Positions 48,001 through 60,000 of a stretch of 64,000 nt of DNA are shown here, in pieces. A model generated the notes under the pieces. That model was not told the origin of the DNA, did not search any database, and saw only the letters and a program-made list of their open reading frames with translations. Source of the stretch: Odobenus rosmarus divergens (Eukaryota > Chordata > Mammalia > Carnivora > Odobenidae); the NCBI RefSeq assembly GCF_000321225.1, contig NW_004450380.1:1901612-1965611 (forward strand), read 5' to 3'. The translations under genes and the position numbers were made by a program. How positions within the stretch are numbered: the stretch's first letter is position 1; each line of letters opens with the position of its first letter.

Positions 48001-51000
48001 GGATATGTTTATGCATAAGTAAAGTATAAAACCTGGATGAAAATAATATGTAAGAATTTTCACATTATTCTCTGTGTTTTTCTGACTATTTGAAACATTT
48101 CCTAATTAAAATAAAATAAGCTATAGGAGCCAGGTCCACGAAGAAAACTAGGGCAGTAGGATCAAAGACCCAGGTGGAAATGTTAAAAGAAGAAGGAGAA
48201 TTCATCCTCTGAGACTTGGAGGGAGGTGGGAAGTAAAACTAAATGTAGGAAGTGACTGGAAACAGAGGACTGCAGGAGCTGAGAGAAGTCATGTCTGACA
48301 GCCTCATTTTACTTACAAGAAACAGAAAGGGCCACGTGTACATTGGGAGCACCGAGAGGTTGAGGAGAGGCTTTGAGGAGGGTGTCAGGGTCACTGAGGG
48401 TAATATGAAAAAGGCTGACCAAGGACCGGCAGAAAGATTATCAGACAATACCAAAGGCACAATTGACTTAAGACACTGCAAGCAGGCCCAGTGCCGCATA
48501 TTTGAATCTCTCAAGTAGCCTGTGCATGAATGCGGAAGGCATGGTGTGACATCCAAGGCTGGGGTGAGATGTTGGAAGCAGGGCGAGAGCAACTGAGTGA
48601 ATCCAGGATGCAGGGCAGGGAGGGAACTGCCCCTAGGAGGAAAGCGGAGAAAGGCAGGCCTGGATGTGTGATGAGGCCAAGGGGCGGATGAGAGGCTGTG
48701 GGGGTGGAGGAGGTGGGGTCAGAGAGCAGCAACAACACTCTGGGCCATGTGGCCGCACTCGTCTTTCTTGGGGTAACTTATGTATGTCTCTGCCACCGTG
48801 TGTCATTTGATAAGGCATGTTGCTTCCAATTCTCCTGCGGTAATTAACCCAGCTATTAAAGCATCACAAAACAGAAAGTAAGAGACATGGTTAATACACT
48901 GGGTTGAGTGGTCCCACGGGACTGAAAACATATGTGTCGATGGATCAGTAGCGCAACTGTCACAATGGAGAAGTTAACAAATTATAGGGAAGTTAGTTGC
49001 CCACTAGTGACATTTCTGAATTTCTCAGGTCTCACTGGTATCATATCCTATAAATGAACATTAATGAAAATAAGCCATGCTTACACGGGCAAGTATTTTT
49101 GTCCCATATTCTCCATGAAATAATAAAGCATTATCCAAAGATTATAAACCCGGAAGTATGGGTCATGTAATTTATCCTTATTGCCACTAGATGACACTAT
49201 AGCTTATTGCTTTTGTGAGTGTCAACAACGTCCACTCCCAGTTCAATGAAGATCTTTTTTAAAATTTAAATAAAACATATGGCTTTACAACTAGTTCTTA
49301 ATAATTCAAGAATCTGATGGCTTTTGGAAGATGCAGGCAAAAATGCTGCACCTTCCGAAGCTCCTAGAATGAGAGCTTTGCTAAAGCCTGGCCCGAATCT
49401 CCAAAACTGCATACAAAATTGACTATGTCACACACGTGTGTGCATTTTCTTGTGGGAGGAACTTTAGAGTTTAGAGTTCTCTATGACCCTCTTCCTGTGC
49501 CAAGAAAGAAGTCGACCACCATGACTCTAACCCCTAGTTACTCACACCTGAGTTCATGTCTTTAAGGCTCCTAAAAATGAATTCAGATGGAAATAAAATA
49601 GCTTCTCAGGTACCACTTTCTGATGTGTACAGATTTCCTGCCCAATTTGTAAATGGGACCAGAGCTGGTTTTTATAAGCAGAAATGGATGGCGCCAAGTT
49701 GTAGCAGATACGGAGAGCCAGGCAGAGTGACTGCGATGTCAGGCAGAAATGTGGGCCGTGAGTAAGGAAACACCACGGTCAAAGACCCATGATCTTATGG
49801 ATAGACACAGAGATGGGGAGCAAGAGAACGTACCCGACCCCGCGGCAACAGTCCAAGGGTCAGAGCCCAGGAGCCAGTGCCTGAGACCAAAGTCCTAAGT
49901 GAAATTTCCATCCACAGCAGGGCGGGGACAGTCCCATTCAGAAAAGCGGGCAACGACGGATGGAAAAAGAGGACATGACCGTGTTTAAAACAGTTGTCAG
50001 CTCTGGCAATGCACAGGTGTAACTTTACCACTAACTGAACTTTAGCTTTGGTCTCAAACCCCTGTTTTCATAAGGTAGCAAGAAGAAAAAAACAGATCTT
50101 AACAATTTGAAGTAGCATCTCTTTTGAAACACACTGAGTTTGGGGTGAATAAGCTCAATGGGGTTTCTGTCTCCCGGGCCGGCATCTGGGGAGTGGGCCC
50201 CCTGTCCCTGTAGGACCGCCTGCGGGGGTGCTGCTGTGGGTGAGAGTCATCACGAGTTGTCTGGGCGTGGGCTGCGTGGGACTGTGGCTCCCAGGAACCG
50301 GTGACCGCTTCTGCTTCTTGGGCCCCACCTCAGCTCTCCCTTCTGCTGCCAACCCCCTGACACTCAGCCCCGTCTTCCAGCCGGGTCCCCCAGGAGCTCT
50401 GGAGCATCTCTGTTCTCAGCACAGTGAGCCCGTGAGACACAACAGTCACCCCATGAATATTTGTTGATCAGATGACACCAGGGGCCCCTCGCTGTGCCCT
50501 TCCTCCTTCCTCAGTTCTTTCCCCCTGCTCCCAGCCGACTCGGCAGGGCCCCCACTCCCCTCACCTCCTCAACACGCGGTTCCTGTCAAAGTGAACAGCA
50601 TTCACGCTTCCAACTGTGAAAAAGGTGAACATTTCCTGCTTCATTACTAGGAGGTTGATTTCGAGAGCTGAAGGAAACCTATACAATGGCACTGTTGTGA
50701 GTTCACAGAGAAGTGACAATATTGAGACTTCGAGAACATTAAGCCACTTCACGAGGTCGCAGCGCTGTTCAGAGAAGCCTGTCAGATGGGGGGGAGGGGG
50801 CTGCAACTCTCAACCTCTCTTCGGCTCTAACCGATTATTGTTGTGTTGGCTTGTCTCGCTCAGATACGATGACAATGGCTACGTGGAAGACGTGGAAGTA
50901 AATTTCATCGTGTGGGAAATACACGGCAGGAAGGACTACAGCTTTAATAATACCATGAAGAAGGTACGGCATCTTTGAAATGAAATAGAACTTAGCATGC

Positions 51001-54000
51001 AGTGACACCTGTGGCTCTGTTTTAAATCTATATATAAATTATCTAAGGAAAAGAGAACCAGTTACATGTGGGTAGAAAAAAAAAATATGACCTGTGTATT
51101 ACGTTTTGTGACTACTGAAATTCATTGGTGACAAGCGAAGCCTTGGTCATCAGAAAAATAAAATAATGTTTAGAGTAGGGTGATGCAATTATAGGTGAAT
51201 ATTTTCTTTTTTTGCCACAGTGTATTCTGTGTTTGATTATTTATGGATCTGCCTTCGGCTCTCACACATTCATCACGCTGGTGCTACGTTAAGGGCACAC
51301 TCCCTAGGCTTCATCTCACTTGACTTCCTTGCGTCATTTGACCCACTGACCTTGGCTTCACTGTCCCCACCCTCTCCTGGTTTCCTCCGTCCTCCGACGG
51401 GTCGAGCTCAGCCTCCTTGCTGACAACACTTTCTACTTTGCAGAGCCTCTCCACAAACAGCATTGATTCCTACTTTTCCTCAGAAATCTCATGCTCAAAC
51501 AAAGTCAGAGGGATAACTCCTTCCAAAGGAGCTTTCTCATCTATCAGAGACCTTAATTCTCCCAGAAGGAGAACCCACCCAGAGAGCAGCCAGGAGACAA
51601 CGAATTCCACCTGCTACCTGCTCAGGATGTTGCAAGAACTGTCTTTCAATTCTGTGGCCAAATAAATCCTTCCCACCACATTCCTCCTACGCTCGTCCAG
51701 CCCCCGAAGCGTGCATCCTTCAGGCCTACTCTCTCCTCACAATCTGATGCTTATTCTGTCCTCCTTCCACCTGGGCCCAGATCCCCATTACTCTCCACTG
51801 TCTCGAACTTTTCTAATATACCTTAGGGCTAAATGACTCTAGACACTTCAGCAAACATTTCTCCAAGAATATAATTTTCCATGTTTTTCTCTCAGATCAG
51901 GGGTACTCTTGATGAGCTCTGGAATTAAAGTGCTCCCTGACCCACAGTATCATTTCCAGATCAGTATCTCCTCACCCTAATCACAGTGTCCTTTGTTTGA
52001 GGCCCCTGTCATCCAGGTGTCATGTACCCCATCCCCACCTGTTGCTGTCTCATACTGAGAACTTAATGGGTTCTCCTCCTGCCCTGAAAGCAATGACAAT
52101 TGACTCCTGAGTTCTGCTAGCCATCACATAGGGCTGTTGCTGGGAAAACGCTTTCTAAACAGGAAGGGCATTTCCTGGCCCCGTGTGCATCTAGGTGGGG
52201 CCGTGTGACTGGCTCTCATGCTGTGGAATGAGCAGAAGCGATAGGCGTCACTTCCAGGATGAGGTGCTGAGAAGGGCTCACATGAATCTCCGTGCTTCCT
52301 AGCTTCCTCCATAGTCGGTCTATTCCAGCAACAATGATGGAGAGATGCAAGCTGGATGAGAAGAGTCCAGTGAGGGTATTCTTCAAGGAGCCACTAGAGA
52401 GAAAAGCCTAATCCATTGCTCTGCGGAGAGTCCATCCATGGGAACCATCTCCCCAGGGGCATCTGCACTGGAGTACATGTGATCAGGAATTCAACTGCAA
52501 TGTGTAAAGGCTCTGAGGGCTGGGGTTTAACTGCAGCACAGCAGAGACTGCCTTGACCAGTGCAGCTTCTCCTGTTATAATTACATTTAAATTCAAACAC
52601 TCTGGTCTCTGACCTCAACCCCCAATTCTCTAGCTCTGTTGGTGTTATTCCACTATGTCTCTGCCCCTTGCTTTTCCTCACACTGTCTAGACATCCACCA
52701 TATGGAGCCCTCTGCTCTCTCTCTCTCTGCCACCGTCTTGCCAATATGTGCAAGTCGCCTTCCCCAGTGTTGTTCCTGTGCACCCTGTGGCAACTTTAAA
52801 CATCAATCGTTCTACCTTATCCATGCCTCTGTCTGAGCTGCCAATCACTTCTAGAAAAAACAAATCAAAATTGCAATAACGGGAATTAGGAACTCAACTA
52901 CTGGGAGTGATGGCTGAAGACAGAATTGGTCAACTGGAAGAGGGGTCAGAAGGAAATGCCCAGAATTATGCATAGGGAGATAAGCTGACTGAAAATATAG
53001 ACAAGAACATAATGGAGATTCACTGCCTAGATCTAAGGACTAGAGTCCTAAAAAGAGAGGAGAGAGAGTGTTTGCCAGAAGCAATATTTTCCCAAAAGGC
53101 AAAAGACATCGAGGCACAGAAAAAGTAATCTGCATCTAGAAACACTACAGTAAAAGTTCTAAAATGAAAAACAAAGAGAAGAACCTTAAAGGTAGCCAAA
53201 GGAAAAAAGAAAAGTTACTCTCAAGAGAGTAGTTATAAGACTTAAGGCTGACTTCTCTATAGAAATAATGCAAACCAGAAAACTTTGAACAAAAATATCT
53301 TTTTTCTCCCTCCCTCTTTTTTAGGGAAGAAGGGCAGAGTGAGAGGGAGAGAGAGAGAATCTGAAGCAGTCTCAATGCCCAGCATGGAGCCCAACACAGG
53401 GCTCGATCTCACAACCCTGAGATCATGATCTAAGCCGAAATCAAGAGTTGGACGCTTAACCCACTGAGCCACCCAGGCGTTCCTGAACAAAAATATCTTT
53501 ACTGATATTACTGAAAGAAAATAAAGTCCAAATCTAACATTCTATATGCAATGAAAACAGCCCTTAAAAAATGAAAATGAACAATGGATAATGCTTTAAA
53601 AGAGACATGCAATTAGAAGAGGAAAAATTTTAAAGTGAAAAGAAACAATGGGATAAAAAAGATTTAATACCAAAGATGGGCAAAGAAGCTCCAATAGACG
53701 GGTAAATGGACGTCCTGAAAGAGAAAACCAGAACAAAGGAACAAAACCAAGCTAATCATTCAAGAAAACATGTCTACCCCAGCCCAGAAAAAAAGACTTG
53801 AAGTTCCATATTTAAAGAGCATATACTCAAGAACATGAAATCAGAACAGCCAACCCAAGCGGCCATCTAGGCAAACAAAGCAAGCAATTTACATATAAAG
53901 AAAATAAAATTAAATTATAATTTTTATAGCAATGCTCTATGCCAGGAAAAAATGGAGTAAAATATTCAAGATACTAAAGGAAAATAAACACGAGCCAAGG

Positions 54001-57000
54001 ATTTTATATTCAGCAAAACTGATGACTCTAGAAAAAGCACAAACTGCTATTAACGTGTAAAAAGCTCAGATGATATTGTTCCCATGAGCCCTTCCTGAGT
54101 AACTTACTAAATAATAAACCTTCAAACCACCAAAATCACTAAAAAGATATCAACATAAGAACTAGAGGAAAGCATAATGTAGTATAGAGTTACTTGCAAA
54201 ACTGAAGCAAAGTGAGTGTTAAAGGGGAAGGAGGATAGTATATAATGGATGTATTCTCTAACAATATAGATACAATACAATTATAAAATATGCTAGGAGA
54301 ATATGAGAGCATACGCCAGGGGGAAAATATAACTTTTCAGTAATCACGATAGTAGGGGTAATATTTGTATTAGTTATTCTGGTCTTCTGAGGTGTGTAAA
54401 GTGAGGTATTCTAATTCTTCACCAAGTGTTTTTGGCATAAAAGCAAGGAGATACATATGTAATATAGAAGAAGTTAGACAAAACATCCTGAATTTGAATA
54501 AGATTCAGTGTAAACTCATGAGGTATTGGAAACTCATGTGATCTGGATATAAGTATATAAATATATTGTTCAGAAAGAGAGAGATAAATTTTTCCTACAC
54601 TGTCCATTAAAATCCCTAGAAACATAACTAATCAGTAGCAGTAAGTATCCTTAATACCCAGTCGGTTGTCTTGAAATATAATTTCCCACTAAAAATAACT
54701 GGGGATTCTTAGATAAATAGTGGATTCCAAGCCTGGGGGAGGAAACGGACATGATGAGTTTGGAATAGTTTGACGTACCCATTAGCAAGGAATAACCAAA
54801 GACTGCTAGGGTCATGTCAAAAGTAATCAGAAGTCAAATTGAAGAGGTTGGCCAAAGATGGGACAATTAGAGCTTCCTTATGGATAGTTATCGCAATATT
54901 GCTAAAACCCATTGAATATGTTAAACCTGTGAGTTCATAATGATTTTTTCAAAAAATCACCTTCGGAGAATGATAGGGAACCAACTCCTTATTTTAAAAA
55001 ATGGCAAAAAATGAGAAAGACACCTATATTTATCCTACCGTCCCCAAATGAACTATACCAGTGGATAACCAAAGAGTGGATAAGGGGAAGCATCTCTTTA
55101 TAACATGTTTCTAGTTGACAAATGGAAAAAAAAGAGCAAATCATCATTTTAAGCCCAAATAATAGAGGTTACTATAAACAAATTTATATCAACAAATTTT
55201 GACAATGAAGAAACAGATAAAATGGCAAATGCCTTGAAAAACACAAATTACCGAAGTTTCTTATATTCTAAGAAAGAAATATGGCTTTCCTAATGAAGTG
55301 TACCAAACATTTAAGAAAACTTTCCTTCAGTTTTCTAAAAACTCTTCCAGAGTTTTAGGGTGGAGAGAGCACTTCCCAATTCATTTTGTGAATCCAGGAG
55401 GATCCGAGGAGGACCTTAAAAGAAAAAGGAATTATGAGCCAATTTCACCCATGACCACAAGTACAAAGCACCTGACCAAAATGCTAACAAATCAAACTCA
55501 GCAGTATATTTAAAAATCACACATCCAGACAAGTTTTGTTTATTTCATAAATAGAGAGTTGGAATATCATTTGAAAATCAAAGAAATCCACTATAGTAAC
55601 AGAATAAAGAAGAATAAGCATGGATTATTATAATAGTTGAAAAGTCATTCAATTAAAAAATTATTCATGCATAACATTATTTTTAAAATAAATCTTGGAG
55701 GGACACCTGGGTGGCTCAGTCAGTTAAGCATCTGCCTTCGGCTCGGGTCACGTTCCCAGGGTCCTGGGATCCAGCACCCCATCGCATCAGGCTCCTTGCT
55801 CAGCGGGGAGCCTGCTTCTCCCTCTGCCTGCCACTCCCCCTGCTTGTGCTTGCTTGCGCTCTCTTTCTCTCTGACAAATAAATAAAAATCTTTAAAAAAA
55901 ATAATATAAAATAAATCTTGGAATTCTCAGGGTCATGAGTTTAAGCCCCACATTGGGTGTGAAGCCTACTTAAAAAAAAAAAAGAATAACCCCCAAAATA
56001 AGTATATCGTAACTTCCTTAACCTAATAAAATGTAAGTACAAAAAAACAAAGAACAAAAACAAAAACCTTAGAAAACATCTTACTTAGTGGTGAAAATTT
56101 GAAAGCTTTCTCTCTGAAGTCAGGAGTAAAACAAGGGTGCCAGTTATCACCATTTCTATACAACATTGTTTCTGATCTCTGTAATAAGGCAAACAATAAA
56201 CAATAAAAATAAATTAAAAGTGTAAGGATTGGAAAGGAAGCAATAAGACTGTCATATTCACAAGTAACATGACTTCATGTGAAACACTTAAACTTAGTGA
56301 GTTTAAGAAGTTCTTTTCATACAAGGTTAATATACAAATGTCAATTGTTCCCCCGTGTATCAGCAAACATTTAAATAATGAAAAGAATTAAATATATATT
56401 TTTCAATGGTATTAAATATATTAAATACTTATGAATAAATTTATATACAAACATATGTGTGTACAATTTTTATTACATTTTTATTTTAACTGTAGTTAAA
56501 ATTAAGTTAGTTAACATACAGCATAATATTAGTCTCAGGTGTACGATAGTGATTCAACACTTCCATACATCCCCTGGTGCTCATCACAAGTGCCCTCCTT
56601 AATCCGCATCACCCACCTAACCCATTCGCCCTACCCATCTCCATTCTGGCAACCATCAGTTTGTCCTCTATAGTTAAGAGTCTGCTTCTAGGCTTGTCTC
56701 TCTCTTTTTTTTTTTCCTTTGCTCACTTGTTTCTTAAATTCCTATATGTACAATTTTTTGACAGAGTGGTTGTTTAAATGAAGCCCAGACGTGGAAGTCA
56801 ATGACTAAGCTTAACCAGCACCTCCCACTAGAAGAAGCCTGGGGACCTGAAGTAAGGAAAATATTACCTACCAGATTTAGTTATAATAACTAATTTGGCA
56901 TTTCAGTTTAACAAAAGTTTGATGGAAACGTTTTGGATTTAAATTTGCTTTTGAAAATCAAATCCAACTTTTCTATTGGATTAATATTGTGACTTCAGAA

Positions 57001-60000
57001 ATGCATCATCTTAATTTCTATTTGATCTTCCATTGTTCCTCTGTTACTAACAATTTTGTTTTAATTTTTTCTGCTGAAAATCTGTTTGCAGATTTATTAA
57101 ATATCTGACAAACATGTTGAAGCATTGAGAGTGAGGGTTTTTTTTAAGATTTTATTTATTTACTTGACAGAGAGCGAGCACAGGCAGGGGGAATGGCAGA
57201 GAGAGAGGGAGAAGCAGGCTCCCCACTGAGCAGAGAGCCCTGTGGGGGGGCTCAATCCCAGGACCCCAAAACCACAACCTGAGCCACAGGCAGACACGCA
57301 ACTGACTAAGCCACCCAGGCACCCCGAGAGTGAGTCTTTCTAAAGAACACCTGAACTTTCAATTCTTGTACAACTGAAAGATCATGGGGTGCCTGGGTGG
57401 CTCAGTTGGGTAAGCGTCTGCCTTTGGCTCAGGTCATGATCCCAGGGTCCTGGGATGGAGCCCTGTATCCGGCTCCCTGCTCAGTGGAGAGTCAGCTTCT
57501 CTCTCTCCCTCTGCCCCGCCCCCTGGCTCATGCTCTCTCACTCTCTTGCTTTTGCTCTATCTCAAATAAGTAAAATCTTAAAAAAGAAAAAACAACTGAA
57601 AGATCATTTCTGAATGCCAACTATCAATCCCTATACTGCTTTCAATTTTTTCAATCAACCTTTCTTGAATTGAAATTAATTTCTGTTATTTGGAGAAGAA
57701 AATCATATCTCATAAATTAAAGTGACCTATATGGTACCTGAGCCCATAAAATCTAACCCCTACAATAGGAATGTTACTTTGCTTCTACATCAGAATCTGC
57801 ACATGTCAAGACAGAGATACATATAAATAATTGTATTATCCTCTGTAGTCCCATCTCAAAACATCCCACTTTCCAGCCACAATGTCGTATTCTTCCAGCA
57901 ACATAACCCTAGAACCTTTACTCTAACAATCCTTCGAACAATCCTTCAACCTCAAAATGACCTAACCACGCTCACCCTGCCCCTAGGTTCTCTTCTTGCT
58001 CTTTATGCTGCTTGAATTCCATGGTCAATAATTATAACACTCAATTAATGTGTACCCTCAATTCCTTCCTCCCTCTCACTTCTTCATACTTGTGTAGCTA
58101 AATCACAACCCTAGTTAAATCCCAACTATCTGCCTTGACAGCCGACTGTGGTCAAAGGAATACATACCCATGCTGATTTATTTCACCTTAATTTCATGAT
58201 TAAAACAGTCCTGTAATACTGCCCAACAAACATAAGTGTATTTCTCCAGTTCATTCCCTTTTCCCTCTCTCTAGCTGCTGCATACTTTCTCCTCTCCCCT
58301 ACAATCTCCAACACCTCTTCCCCTAGAGAAGGACCTTAAGGTTTTTGTCTTTGTTTCCTATTCAGAACTATAAGCACTGTTTCTCTTATGCTATTGGAAA
58401 ACCAGGAGATTTAAATCAACCATATGAGATAATCAACAAGTCTAACTATAACCATTTAATTTGGCCTGAGGACCATTCTGGAATGTATGTGTTTCGTGTG
58501 AAGATCCTGGATCCAAACTATAGGTGAATATAAATATTTTATTATAATTGTTTTAGCATTTGTTTAAAGGGATAATGATGAGCTTGAATACAATTTCTAC
58601 TTGACAAAGTCCAATAAATGAATTACACTAAAACATGGCAACATCACATAAGGCATGAGGGAAGACCATAGCTAGTAGGAAAAATAAAAATGCCATAGAG
58701 TCTGGGGTCACCACTACTAGAAGAGTTTCACGAAACACTAACTCAAGAAGATATGTGTACCCTCATGTTGATCATAGCATTATTTACAATAGCCAAGACA
58801 TGGAAGCAACCTAAGTGTCCATTAATGAGTGAGTGATAAAGAGAATGTGATATACAATGAAGCATTATTCAGCCATTAAAAAAAAAGAAGGAAATCCTCT
58901 ACCTCAAGAAAGAAGAAAAATCTCAAATAAACAACTCAACTTTACACCTCATAGAACTAGAAAAAGAACAAAGCCCAGAGTTAGTAAAAGGAAGGAAATA
59001 ACAAAGATCAGAGAGGAAATAAACCAAATAGAGACTAAAAAGACAATAGGAAAGATCAAAAAAAACAAGAGTTGGTTTTTAAAAAGATAAAATAGACAAA
59101 ATTTTAGCTAACCTCAATAAGAAAAAAAGAGAGAGTACTCAAATAAAATCAGAAATGAAAGAGAAGTTACAACTGATACCAAAGGAATATATAGGATCAT
59201 AAGAGACTACTATGAATAATTATACACCAACAAATTAGACAACCTAAAAAAAAAAATGGATAAATTCTTAGAAACATACAACCCACCAAGACTGAATCAT
59301 GAAAAAATGGAAAATCTGATGAGACTGATAACTAGTAAGGAGAGTGAATCAGTAAGAAAAAAACGTCTCAACTAACAAAAATCCAAGACCAGATGGCTTC
59401 ATTGGTAAATTCTACCAAACATTTAAAGAATAATATCTATCCTTCTCAAACTCTCCCGAAAAATATAAGAGGAAGGAATATTTATAAACTCATTCTATGA
59501 GGCCAACATTACTAATACCAAAGCCAGACAAGGATACCACAAGAAAAGAAAATTACAGGTCAATATGCTTGATGAATATAGATACAAAAATCCTCAATGA
59601 AATATTAGCAAACTGAATTCAACAATACATTAAAAAGGATCATATAATATCAAGTGGGATTTATTCCAGGGATGCAAGGATGATTTGACATCTGCAAATT
59701 AATCAATGTGATAGGCCACATTAACAAAATGAAGGATAAAATCATATGATCATCTCAGTAGATGCAGAAAGCATTTGACAAAATTCAACTGATTGATTTA
59801 TTATAAAAATTGTCAACAAAGTGGGTGTAGAGGGAACATACCTCAACATAATAAAGGCCATATAGGACAAGCCCACAGCTAACATCATCCTCAGTGGTGA
59901 AAAGCTGAAAGCCTTTCCTCTAAGATTGAGAAACAAAGATGCCCGCTTTTATTTTTATTCCACATAGAGTTAGAAGTCCTATCCAGAGCAATTAAGCAAG

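Larger units (their letters stand above)
39587..50863 (+). other. CATSPERE: CATSPERE intron H-I, 11.3 kb
   Basis: A GT-AG intron. It holds two young L1 ends, a 4.8 kb broken L1 and a SINE. 40486-41390 looks single-copy. 46250-46790 resembles the ancient unassigned repeat seen near 15190. 47100-47500 is pyrimidine-rich and GC-rich with several CpGs. 47870-48125, 48130-48800 and 48990-50860 have no recognisable gene. Confidence 0.65.
52865..56420 (+). mobile_element. Old L1 (5' part through RT region), interrupted
   Basis: A-rich forward-strand L1. 53040-54200 looks like the ORF1-side region ('ttctctatagaaataatgcaaaccagaaaac', 'gataatgctttaaaagagacatgcaattagaag'). 55160-55520 is RT-like ('gaaccaatttcacccatgacc..', 'accaaaatgctaacaaatcaaactcagcagtat'), and 56040-56330 is RT-like too. 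SINEs are inserted at 53302-53483 and 55700-55906. Stops throughout. Confidence 0.7.
50964..56764 (+). other. CATSPERE: CATSPERE intron I-J, 5.8 kb
   Basis: A GT-AG intron (GTACGG ... TTTTTTGACAG). It contains an L2-like piece, SINEs and an old L1 over most of its length, and ends with an L1 insertion next to the acceptor. 52080-52860 includes a stretch resembling an unassigned ancient repeat ('gtgtgactggctctcatgctgtggaatgagcagaag'); I see no gene. Confidence 0.7.
56852..58365 (+). other. CATSPERE: CATSPERE intron J-K, 1.5 kb
   Basis: A GT-AG intron (GTAAGG ... TTCCTATTCAG) with a head-to-head pair of SINEs. 56860-57125 and 57608-58360 look single-copy; no gene is seen. Confidence 0.85.

Noticed and set aside
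58345..58527. A 60-codon open frame as a separate small gene
   Set aside because: It is CATSPERE exon K plus intron bases on each side; the ATG lies in the intron.
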